Positions 35,258 through 43,280 of a DNA stretch of 64,000 nucleotides are shown here, one piece after another (position 1 is the first letter of the stretch; every line of letters begins with the position of its first letter). Origin of the DNA: JARRQJ01 sp037381915 (GTDB taxonomy: Bacteria; Pseudomonadota; Gammaproteobacteria; DRLM01); contig JARRQJ010000030.1 in the NCBI GenBank assembly GCA_037381915.1, forward strand, positions 14,842 to 78,841, given 5' to 3'. The notes beneath the pieces were generated by a model, which was given only the letters and a program-made list of their open reading frames with translations, was not told where the DNA came from and did no database searches. A program made the translations under genes and the position numbers.

Positions 35258-37305
35258 TTCCGGAGATCGGACACTTCGCGCTCATCGTGGCCCTGTGCGT
35301 GGCCTTGGTTGGGGGGACCTTGCCCCTGGTGGGCGCCGCCCGCGGGATTCCGCGCTGGATGGCCTTGGCGCGGCCGGTGGCGCAAGGTCAGTTCGTATTC
35401 GTCGTCATCTCTTATGCTTGCTTGACCTACGCCTTCATCCATAGCGATTTTTCCGTATTGTACGTGGCCGAGCATTCCAATTCGGCCTTGCCCTTGATTT
35501 ACCGTATTGCCGGGGTATGGGGCGGCCATGAGGGCTCGTTGCTGCTGTGGATCCTGATTCTGAGTATTTGGATGCTGGCGGTGACGGTGTTCAGCCGCCA
35601 TTTGCCTGAAGAGATGGTGGCGAGGGTGCTGGGGGTGATGGCTCTGGTGTCTGTGGGCTTCCTGTGTTTCATCTTGTTTACATCCGATCCGTTCCAGCGT
35701 CTGTTGCCCGCGCCGCCTAACGGCCAGGATCTCAATCCACTGCTCCAGGACCCCGGGCTAGCCATGCATCCACCCATGCTCTATATGGGGTACGTGGGAT
35801 TCTCGGTGGCCTTCGCCTTCGCCATTGCCGCCCTGTTGGGCGGCAAGCTGGATGCCACCTGGGCGCGCTGGTCGCGGCCGTGGACTACCGTGGCGTGGAT
35901 GTTTCTCACCTGTGGCATCGCCTTGGGCAGCTGGTGGTCCTATTACGTATTGGGTTGGGGCGGCTGGTGGTTTTGGGATCCGGTGGAAAACGCCTCGTTC
36001 ATGCCGTGGCTGGTGGGCACCGCTTTGATCCACTCTTTGGCGGTGACGGAGAAACGCGGCAGCTTCAAGAGCTGGACGGTGCTGCTGGCGATCTTCGCCT
36101 TTTCACTGAGTCTGCTCGGTACTTTCCTGGTGCGCTCCGGGGTATTGACGTCGGTGCATTCCTTCGCCAGCGATCCCAAACGCGGATTGTTCATCCTGAT
36201 CTTCCTGGTGATCGTGGTCGGCAGCTCCCTGATGCTGTATGCGTGGCGCGCCCCCAAGGTGGGTTTGGGCGGCAGTTTCGCCCTGGTTTCCCGCGAATCC
36301 CTGTTGCTCGCCAATAACGTGCTGTTCACCACGGCGGCCGCTACGGTGTTGCTGGGGACTCTGGCCCCGCTGTTCGTGGATGCACTGGTGGCAGTGGGGG
36401 TATTAGGGCCGACCAATAAGATCTCGGTGGGAGCGCCTTATTTTAATTCGGTGTTTGTGCCAATCATGTTTTTTGCGATATTTCTCATGGCGGTGGGACC
36501 CATAGCCAAATGGAAAAAGGCCGAGGTGCCGGAGCTGGCGAGGCGAGTGCGTTGGGCGGGTGTTACCTCAATCATTATCGCGGTGATCATGCCGTTCCTG
36601 CTGGGCCATTGGTCGTGGCTGGTGAGCCTCGGTATCTTGATGGCCTTCTGGATCATCTTCGCAGTGGCTCAGGGAATGTGGGATCGCCTGAAGCGTACCC
36701 GCAGCGATCGCGGCTGGTGGGGTCGCTTGACGGGCTTGCCCAAAAGCTTTCTCGGTATGCAGTTGGCTCACTTCGGAGTGGCGGTGTTCATTCTGGGCGT
36801 TACTGTGATCGGCGGCTATCAAGTCGGTAAAGACGTCAAGATGAATGTCGGTGATACCGTGAAGCTCGGTGACTATACCTTCCGGTTCGATGGCGTGATG
36901 AGTGTGCCTGGTCCCAACTACCAGGCCTCCCGTGGAATCATCAAGGTGTTCAAAGATGGCGTGCCGTTGGAGGAACTCCATCCCGAGAAACGCGTCTACG
37001 AGGTGCAGCGTCAACCCATGACCAACGCCGCGATCGACAGTGGCTTCTTCCGCCATCTGTTTGTAGCTTTGGGCGAGCCGGTGGGTAATGGGGCATGGAG
37101 TGTGCGCGTCTATTACAAACCTTTGGTTGGTTGGATCTGGCTGGGCTGCGTGTTGATGGCCTTGGGTGGCTTGTTGGCCATCAGCGATCGTCGGTACCGC
37201 ACTCTGGCACGCAAGCAGCGGGAGATGCTGAACAAGAGTGCTGACGCCAAAGCACCGGCGACCAAGCCCACCCCGGTTATGACCCGGGCGGAGGTGAAGT
37301 CCTGA
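35254..37305 (+). CDS. ccmF: Cytochrome c haem lyase subunit CcmF
   Basis: A 683-residue protein with more than a dozen membrane segments. The tryptophan-rich motif GWGGWWFWDPVENASFMPWL and the conserved LLQDPGLAMHPPMLYMGYVG (His ligand) are both present, as is the typical C-terminal periplasmic domain with GEPVGNGAWSVRVYYKPLV. CcmF ligates haem to apocytochromes together with CcmH and CcmI. It overlaps ccmE by 4 bases and ccmG by one base. Confidence 0.96.
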   Translation: MIPEIGHFALIVALCVALVGGTLPLVGAARGIPRWMALARPVAQGQFVFVVISYACLTYAFIHSDFSVLYVAEHSNSALPLIYRIAGVWGGHEGSLLLWILILSIWMLAVTVFSRHLPEEMVARVLGVMALVSVGFLCFILFTSDPFQRLLPAPPNGQDLNPLLQDPGLAMHPPMLYMGYVGFSVAFAFAIAALLGGKLDATWARWSRPWTTVAWMFLTCGIALGSWWSYYVLGWGGWWFWDPVENASFMPWLVGTALIHSLAVTEKRGSFKSWTVLLAIFAFSLSLLGTFLVRSGVLTSVHSFASDPKRGLFILIFLVIVVGSSLMLYAWRAPKVGLGGSFALVSRESLLLANNVLFTTAAATVLLGTLAPLFVDALVAVGVLGPTNKISVGAPYFNSVFVPIMFFAIFLMAVGPIAKWKKAEVPELARRVRWAGVTSIIIAVIMPFLLGHWSWLVSLGILMAFWIIFAVAQGMWDRLKRTRSDRGWWGRLTGLPKSFLGMQLAHFGVAVFILGVTVIGGYQVGKDVKMNVGDTVKLGDYTFRFDGVMSVPGPNYQASRGIIKVFKDGVPLEELHPEKRVYEVQRQPMTNAAIDSGFFRHLFVALGEPVGNGAWSVRVYYKPLVGWIWLGCVLMALGGLLAISDRRYRTLARKQREMLNKSADAKAPATKPTPVMTRAEVKS

Positions 37306-37898
37306 TGATGCGTTTCTTGATACCGCTGGCGATCTTCGTGGTGCTGGTGGGGTTTTTGTGGCAGGGCCTGGCTTTGGATCCCAGCGAGGTGCCGTCGCCG
37401 TTGATTGGCAAAGCGGCCCCTGAGTTTACGCTGCCGCAACTGAAGAACGAGCAAACCAAGTTCTCCTCGCAGGATATGCGCGGCAAGGTGTGGCTGCTCA
37501 ACGTCTGGGCGTCATGGTGTGAATCCTGCCGCCAGGAGCATTCCACGCTTGTCGCCTTTTCGCGTCAAAACATCGTGCCGGTGATCGGGCTTAATTACGA
37601 GGAATTACGCGGAGATTCCGGAATCGACAAAACGGAGGTCGAAAAGCTTTCGCCGGCAGAGGAACTCAAATACGCACGCCAGCGTGCTCAGAAATGGATT
37701 AGTAATCGAGGCAATCCTTACCAGCGGGTTGTGATGGATCTCGATGGCAACGTTGGCATCGACTATGGCGTGTACGGTGTGCCTGAGACCTATGTCATCG
37801 ATCAGAAGGGCGTCATCCGTTACAAATACATCGGCCCGATCACCAACGAAGCCCTGCAAAGCGATATTTTGCCCCTCATCAGGAAGTTGAAAGGATGA
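37305..37898 (+). CDS. ccmG: Thiol:disulfide interchange protein CcmG/DsbE
   Basis: 197 residues: membrane anchor (about 4-20) and a thioredoxin domain with active site WCESC (Cys72, Cys75) and the cis-Pro region GVYGVPETYVID. It reduces the CXXCH Cys of apocytochromes before haem attachment. Compared with typical 175-185-residue CcmG it carries an inserted charged segment of about 20-30 residues after GLNYEE (around 99-125, containing KTEVEKLSPAEELKYA), which is unusual for the family as I know it. Confidence 0.92.
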   Translation: MMRFLIPLAIFVVLVGFLWQGLALDPSEVPSPLIGKAAPEFTLPQLKNEQTKFSSQDMRGKVWLLNVWASWCESCRQEHSTLVAFSRQNIVPVIGLNYEELRGDSGIDKTEVEKLSPAEELKYARQRAQKWISNRGNPYQRVVMDLDGNVGIDYGVYGVPETYVIDQKGVIRYKYIGPITNEALQSDILPLIRKLKG

Positions 37899-38371
37899 AG
37901 TCACTCATTGCCGTGTTGTTGCTCGTTTTAGCCTGGTCGGTAAGCGCCTATGCCGGGGAGGCTCAGCCGGTTATGGGTAACCAGGCCCTCCAGGACCGGG
38001 TCATGAAGCTGGCCGGAGAGCTGCGCTGCCTGGTATGCCAGGGCGAGTCCCTAGCGGACTCGGGTTCGGATTTCGCCCAGGACATGCGGGTGAAGATCCG
38101 CGGCATGGTACAGGACGGCAAGACCGACCAGCAGATCAAGGATTATCTGGTGGCGCGCTACGGCGATTTTATTCTTTATCGTCCGCCGTTTTCGGGGATC
38201 ACCGCTTATATATGGGTGGCACCGTTTGTCGTGGCGGTGGTGGGCGCCGCTTTGTTGATCTTCAACATCAAGCGTCGGCGTCAGCGCATGCAGGTGGCCC
38301 CGCTTTCCGAAGAAGAGCAGGCGCGGGTCAATAACCTGTTGAAAGAGGATACAGGGGATAGCAAGGCATGA
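37895..38371 (+). CDS. ccmH: Cytochrome c maturation protein CcmH (CycL)
   Basis: 158 residues: signal peptide (ending AYA), then the RCLVCQGESLADS motif with Cys45 and Cys48, then MRVKIRGMVQDGKTDQQIKDYLVARYGDFILYRPP, all family hallmarks, and a C-terminal membrane helix (about 103-122). It is thought to hold the apocytochrome thiols in mixed disulfide for CcmF. It overlaps ccmG and ccmI by 4 bases each. Confidence 0.95.
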   Translation: MKSLIAVLLLVLAWSVSAYAGEAQPVMGNQALQDRVMKLAGELRCLVCQGESLADSGSDFAQDMRVKIRGMVQDGKTDQQIKDYLVARYGDFILYRPPFSGITAYIWVAPFVVAVVGAALLIFNIKRRRQRMQVAPLSEEEQARVNNLLKEDTGDSKA

Positions 38372-39621
38372 TCGTGTTTTCCGTGGTCGCGGCAATATTA
38401 GTTGCTGCGGCATTGTTGTTCATCGTCCCTCCCCTGTGGCGCCGCCGCGATCAGCACAGCGTACAGCGCGACCGCTCCAATTTGGAGATTTATAAGGATC
38501 AGTTGCAGGAGCTGGAGGCCGATCTGGCCAACGGCATTCTCAGCCAGGAGCAGTTCGAACAGGGCCGGGTGGAGCTGGAACGACGCCTGTTGGAGGATGT
38601 TAATCCCGAGACCAGCCAGCAGGTGGTGCAGGACGACCGCGGCGAAGGACGGGGTGCCGCCATTGCCGTGATATTGCTGGTGCCCTTGCTGGCGGTATTC
38701 CTCTATCTGCTCGAAGGCAACCCGGCGGCCTTGTCGCCGGGTAAGATCACGGTCGCCGACCAGGCGGGCAAGGGCCCCGCCCATGCGGTTACCATGGAGC
38801 AGATCCAGGCCATGGTACAGCGCCTGGCAACGCGTCTGCAGAGCAACCCCAACGATGCGAACGGTTGGCGGATGCTGGGTCGCTCCTATGTGGCGCTGGG
38901 TCGTTATCAGGACGCGATCTCCGCCTTGAACAAAGCCGTTGCCATGATCCCCAACGATCCGGACTTGTTGGCCGATTACGCCGATGCATTGGCCATGACC
39001 AATGGCCAGACCCTGGAAGGTAAGCCCATGGAGATGGTGAGGCGCGCCTTGAAGCTGGATCCCAACCATCAGAAGAGTCTGTGGCTGGCCGGGACGGAGG
39101 CCTATAACAAGGGTGACTACAACGGCGCCGTTTCCTACTGGAATCGCTTGCTGAGCCAGATTAGCCCCGGAACCAAAGAGTACCAGCAGGTCACCAGCAT
39201 CATCGCCGAGGCGCAAGGCCTGGCCAGCGGCAAGACACCGCCGCCGACCGCCCAAGCCGCGGCGGCGACCGCTTCTACCGCCAAGGTGGCGGGGGTGGTC
39301 AGCCTGAGTCCGAGCCTGGCGGGCAAGGTGGCGCCCGGCGACACGGTGTACATCTTCGCCAAGGCCGCGCAAGGCCCGCCCATGCCCCTGGCCGCCTTCC
39401 GCGCCCGGGCCAAGGATCTGCCCATCAAATTCAATCTGGACGATTCCATGGCCCCGACACCCATGGCGCACCTGTCGGATTTTTCGCAGGTGGTCGTGGG
39501 CGCCCGGATCTCCAAGTCCGGCAATCCCATGCCGCAGAGCGGCGACTTGCAGGGTTTGACCAAGGTGGTGCAAGTGGGCAGTTCGGGCATACAGGTCAAG
39601 ATCGATTCCGTGGTGCCCTGA
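38368..39621 (+). CDS. ccmI: Cytochrome c assembly TPR protein CcmI (CycH)
   Basis: 417 residues. N-terminal membrane helices flank a cytoplasmic loop (VQRDRSNLEIYKDQLQELEADL). A periplasmic TPR domain follows (WRMLGRSYVALGRYQDAISAL), then a C-terminal CycH-type domain (VSLSPSLAGKVAPGDTVYIFAK). CcmI binds the C-terminal helix of apocytochromes and presents them to CcmFH. Last gene of the operon. Confidence 0.93.
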   Translation: MIVFSVVAAILVAAALLFIVPPLWRRRDQHSVQRDRSNLEIYKDQLQELEADLANGILSQEQFEQGRVELERRLLEDVNPETSQQVVQDDRGEGRGAAIAVILLVPLLAVFLYLLEGNPAALSPGKITVADQAGKGPAHAVTMEQIQAMVQRLATRLQSNPNDANGWRMLGRSYVALGRYQDAISALNKAVAMIPNDPDLLADYADALAMTNGQTLEGKPMEMVRRALKLDPNHQKSLWLAGTEAYNKGDYNGAVSYWNRLLSQISPGTKEYQQVTSIIAEAQGLASGKTPPPTAQAAAATASTAKVAGVVSLSPSLAGKVAPGDTVYIFAKAAQGPPMPLAAFRARAKDLPIKFNLDDSMAPTPMAHLSDFSQVVVGARISKSGNPMPQSGDLQGLTKVVQVGSSGIQVKIDSVVP

Positions 39622-39691
39622 GCGGCGCCACGGTCGGCGTTTAGCCTGACGCCGATGGTGGTTCGATCCCGACGGCGTTAAGGAGGGCACT

Positions 39692-40267
39692 ATGGCGCGG
39701 TTCCGTTCACCATGGCGCGGCGCCGCATGGGCGCTGCTGGTGACAGGAGCGCTGATGGGGTGCAGTGAATCCAAACCCCCCGATCGCCTGGTGATAGGTC
39801 AGGCCTTTCCAGCGGTGACGATGTCGGGCATCGACGGCAAGGACGTGTCACTGTCCGCTTATCGCGGGAAATTGGTGGTGTTGAATGTGTGGGCGACCTG
39901 GTGTCCGCCCTGCCGCGAGGAGTTGCCCAGTCTGCAGCGCTTGAGCCGGTTGCTGGACGGCAAGCGTTTCGTGATTGTCGGCCTGTCCCTGGACCAGGAT
40001 AATATCGCGGTGCGCGAATATCTCCACGATAGGGGGGTGACCTATACCAATTATCTGGATCGAGGGCTGCAGATCGTGAAGCATGTCTTGGGCATGAAGG
40101 CCTATCCGGACACGTTCTTCGTCGGCCCCGACGGCCGCTTCCTGGGGCGCGTAGTGGGGGCCATAGAATGGGACAAGCCGGGGATGGTGCAAGCCCTGGA
40201 GGCCGCCTACAACGGTGACAGCGAGGGTTTGCGCAATCTGCCCAGGGGGTCATACGGTTCATCCTAG
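39692..40267 (+). CDS. TlpA/ResA-like thioredoxin lipoprotein
   Basis: 191 residues with a lipobox LMGC (Cys24) and a thioredoxin-like domain with the active site WCPPC (Cys71, Cys74), and NVWATWCPPCREELPSL typical of TlpA/ResA. The cis-Pro region is MKAYPDTFFVG. A membrane-tethered thiol reductase next to ccm genes most likely keeps haem-binding Cys reduced or serves in envelope thiol repair. It is separate from ccmG (CcmG-like role already filled), with a 70-base gap after ccmI. Confidence 0.88.
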   Translation: MARFRSPWRGAAWALLVTGALMGCSESKPPDRLVIGQAFPAVTMSGIDGKDVSLSAYRGKLVVLNVWATWCPPCREELPSLQRLSRLLDGKRFVIVGLSLDQDNIAVREYLHDRGVTYTNYLDRGLQIVKHVLGMKAYPDTFFVGPDGRFLGRVVGAIEWDKPGMVQALEAAYNGDSEGLRNLPRGSYGSS

Positions 40268-40339
40268 CCGGTCGGCTTCCTTCGTCCGCGGTCGCTTGTT
40301 AACATGCCTGTTCTCTGAGGAGAGTGATACGAGGGTATT

Positions 40340-40687
40340 ATGATGGTCGAATTATTGAGCGCATCGTCCCGCTTGCCCGGCCGCGCGGCACTGGCCGTGT
40401 TGCTGTCCGGCCTGATGCTGCTGGGATGGATGGAGAACGCCCACGCGGCCGATCCGCGCAAGGGCTCCCAGATATACAATCAATATTGCACCGATTGTCA
40501 CGGTCACCGCGGCGTGCCCAACATGCCTGGTGTCCCGGATTTTTCCCGCAATCAGCGCCTGATGCAGTCGGATCTGGCCCTGGTCAAGAGCATCAGTATC
40601 GGCAAGGGCATGATGCCCGCCTTTCAGGGAAGATTGTCCGAGAATGACATCCTGGATGTCATCGCGTACCTAAGAACCTTGCAGTGA
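40340..40687 (+). CDS. Monohaem class I c-type cytochrome
   Basis: 115 residues: signal peptide (about 14-36, ending AHA), haem site CTDCH (50-54) and a Met ligand in GKGMMPAF (Met92 likely). ENDILDVIAYLRTLQ is the usual C-terminal helix of class I cytochromes. A small soluble periplasmic electron carrier. It overlaps the propeller lipoprotein gene by 4 bases (GTGA), so the two are coupled. Confidence 0.92.
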   Translation: MMVELLSASSRLPGRAALAVLLSGLMLLGWMENAHAADPRKGSQIYNQYCTDCHGHRGVPNMPGVPDFSRNQRLMQSDLALVKSISIGKGMMPAFQGRLSENDILDVIAYLRTLQ

Positions 40688-41793
40688 AGCAGCGTCTGCG
40701 GATTGGTGCGGTTGTCGCTGCGACAGCGATGCTGGCCACGGCGTGCAGCGCCGCCCAGGTGATGGACGGTGACGTTCGGCAGCCGGTGAAGGAGCCCGCC
40801 AAGCCTGCCTCGTCCTACCGGGTGCTGGAATCCTTCGGCGTGGGGCGGGATGTCTACGTGCGTGCCCTGGAGGTGGATCGCGCCCGCAACAGCATCTGGG
40901 TGGGCACCTCGGTGGGCGCGCACGAGGTGGATTTGACCACGCGTAATCCGATCCATACCTTTACCCGCAAGGAAGGACTGGCAAACGAATATGTGTTTTC
41001 CATTTTCGTCGACAGCCAGGATAACAAGTGGTTCGGCACCAACGGCGGTGGCGCCTCCCGCTACAAGGCCGGCAATTGGAAGACCTATTTCCCCATGCAT
41101 GGTTTGGCGGATTATTGGGTGTACAGCTTCGCCGAACAGCGGCCGGGAGTGATCTGGATCGGGACCTGGAACGGCGCCAATCGCCTGGATATGGCGACCG
41201 GCAAGTTCAAGACCTATGTCCATCAACTGGTCAATGAATGGGTGTACGGTGTCACTGTGGACGCCAAACAGCGGGTGTGGTTCGGGACCGAAGGCGGCGT
41301 CAGTATGTTCGATGGCAAACACTGGAAATCGTGGACGCACAAGGACGGCATGGGCGCGCCCAACGAGGACAACCTGCCCATTAGTCTCAACACCGGCCTG
41401 GGCACCCGCTCGCGGCACAATCTCAGTGTGTTGGTGGACGGTGAACCCACCTATAATCCCAATTACGTATTCTGCATCCAGGCCGCACCGGACGGCAGTA
41501 TCTGGGCGGGGACCTGGGGCGGCGGGGTGAGTCGCTTCGACGGGAAAAATTGGACTAATTACACCAGCCACGACGGCCTGGCGGGCGACATCGTGTTCAG
41601 CATGACGCGGGACAAGCAAGGCACCTGGTGGTTCGGCACCAACAAAGGCTTATCGCGCTTTGACGGCAAGCACTGGCAGACCTTCAGCCGCGAAGACGGC
41701 TTGTTCGGCAACAGCGTCTATGCGGTAGCGGCGGCGCCCAACGGCGATATCTGGGTCGGTACCAAACAGGGCGTGGTGCGCATCGGGCGCTAG
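40684..41793 (+). CDS. Lipoprotein with two-component-regulator-type propeller repeats (Reg_prop)
   Basis: The GTG start at 40684 gives a lipoprotein signal with LATAC (Cys21) and 369 residues. About seven propeller units of the type W.GT..GxxRFDGKxW..YTxxDGL are present (SIWVGTSVGAHEVD; KWFGTNGGGASRYKAGNW; WWFGTNKGLSRFDGKHW). Such repeats normally form the periplasmic sensor of hybrid histidine kinases, but no kinase or membrane helix is attached here, so the propeller is free-standing at a membrane. It is tied to a cytochrome gene and to a second propeller gene. The ligand is unknown. Confidence 0.82.
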   Translation: MKQRLRIGAVVAATAMLATACSAAQVMDGDVRQPVKEPAKPASSYRVLESFGVGRDVYVRALEVDRARNSIWVGTSVGAHEVDLTTRNPIHTFTRKEGLANEYVFSIFVDSQDNKWFGTNGGGASRYKAGNWKTYFPMHGLADYWVYSFAEQRPGVIWIGTWNGANRLDMATGKFKTYVHQLVNEWVYGVTVDAKQRVWFGTEGGVSMFDGKHWKSWTHKDGMGAPNEDNLPISLNTGLGTRSRHNLSVLVDGEPTYNPNYVFCIQAAPDGSIWAGTWGGGVSRFDGKNWTNYTSHDGLAGDIVFSMTRDKQGTWWFGTNKGLSRFDGKHWQTFSREDGLFGNSVYAVAAAPNGDIWVGTKQGVVRIGR

Positions 41794-41831
41794 GGTCGGG
41801 ACAGAGTAATCGGCTAACGAGGTAGGGCGAA

Positions 41832-43073
41832 GTGAAGATTGACGGTCGTGGTGTAGCGGTGATCCTGGTTGCGGGCGGGGCGCTATTGGTGGGCGCCTAT
41901 CAGTTCGGCAGCCATAGCAAGTCCACGCTGCCAACGGCCGCCGCCGCTTCCGAGGCCGGACCGCTCAAGCCGGGCGCGGCGATGCCACCCAATCATCCCA
42001 TGATACCGGGGCTCGGTTCCTCGGCGGTGTTCGGCGCCGACAGCAGGTTCACCCACTTCGAGATCGGTAACCGCAACGTCAAGAGTATTTTTACCGACGG
42101 CAACATCGTGTGGTTCGGCACCTCGGGCGGCGTGATCCGCTACGACGCGGCGGCGGACAAGTACAAGGTATTCAACAACCGTACGCCGGGTATTCTGTCC
42201 AACGGCGTCTTCCATATCAGCAAGTTGGGCAAGCGCATCCTGGTGGGCACCTATGGCGGCGGCCTGTCGGTGTACGATCCGGACGCCAACAAGTGGCATG
42301 ACATCAACATTCCGAACGGACTGGCGGACCAGTTCGTCTACGACGTCGTGCAGGCCCGCAACGGCGATGTGTGGATAGCGACCTGGTCGGGGGTGAACCG
42401 GGTAAAGGGCGGGGACCTGGATGACCCCAGCAAATGGCAAACCTTCACCGTGGAAAATACCAACGGTGGTCTGCCCAATCCCTGGGTGTACGGCCTGGAT
42501 GAAGGTAGGGACGGTTCCATGTGGTTCGCCACCGAATACGGTCTGGCGCGTTACAAAGACGGCAAGTGGCAGCATTGGCAGCATAGCGACGGCCTCGGGG
42601 CGGATTATGCCAAGGTCAAGGATTCGATCGAATTCACCAGCGACCCGGCGCTCGCCTCCAGCCATCACGCCCAGCAAAAGGCGGAGCAGGGCTTGCAAGG
42701 GGTCAATGTCGCCTATAACCCCAATTACATCATTTCCATGGTGGTGGACAACAACGGTGTGGTGTGGTGCGGTACCTGGGGGGCGGGTCTGGCACGTTTC
42801 GACGGCCGTACCTGGCGCAATTTCACCACCAAGGACGGTTTGCCCGGCAACCATATCTTTATGCTCTACAAAGACACCAAAGGTCGCGTGTGGGCCGGTA
42901 CCAGTCGCGGTCTCGCCCGCGTCAATGACGACGGCAAGAGTTTTTCCGTGGTGACCACCTCCCAGGGGCTCTTCGCCGACAATGTCTTTTCCATGGCCGA
43001 TGCCGCCGACGGCAGCGTGTGGATCGGCAGTTTCGGCGGGGTAGCGCATATCACGCCATCCAAGCCCCTGTAA
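41832..43073 (+). CDS. Second free-standing Reg_prop propeller protein
   Basis: 413 residues from GTG 41832 (AGGTAGGG site just upstream). An N-terminal membrane anchor or uncleaved signal (about 8-23) precedes propeller units such as NIVWFGTSGGVIRYD, VWCGTWGAGLARFDGRTW and VWAGTSRGLARVNDDGK. It is paralogous to the preceding lipoprotein with about 35 extra residues. No enzymatic motif. The next gene is a haem-sensing c-di-GMP enzyme, so the propellers could be accessory sensors, although this is inference from position. Confidence 0.82.
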   Translation: MKIDGRGVAVILVAGGALLVGAYQFGSHSKSTLPTAAAASEAGPLKPGAAMPPNHPMIPGLGSSAVFGADSRFTHFEIGNRNVKSIFTDGNIVWFGTSGGVIRYDAAADKYKVFNNRTPGILSNGVFHISKLGKRILVGTYGGGLSVYDPDANKWHDINIPNGLADQFVYDVVQARNGDVWIATWSGVNRVKGGDLDDPSKWQTFTVENTNGGLPNPWVYGLDEGRDGSMWFATEYGLARYKDGKWQHWQHSDGLGADYAKVKDSIEFTSDPALASSHHAQQKAEQGLQGVNVAYNPNYIISMVVDNNGVVWCGTWGAGLARFDGRTWRNFTTKDGLPGNHIFMLYKDTKGRVWAGTSRGLARVNDDGKSFSVVTTSQGLFADNVFSMADAADGSVWIGSFGGVAHITPSKPL

Positions 43074-43280
43074 ATTTCTTTACGGGAAACCGTTCTTTTT
43101 CTCGTTACTCGCAAGCATCATAGTCCAGCTGTGTTAAATTGGCCGTTAGGTAGGGGGCGATTTATATCGAGTTCAGAAGCCAAGACAGATCGAAGTATCA
43201 TTCGATACGGTCAGAAGGATTGATGCAGCACAGCAAGCCTTGTTATTTTCGGATAATATGGGAGAAGAGGGAGGGAGTCG

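Noticed and set aside
41883..43049. 388-residue minus-strand frame opposite the second propeller gene
   Set aside because: Antisense shadow; the plus strand has clear repeated propeller motifs, a ribosome binding site and membrane anchor.
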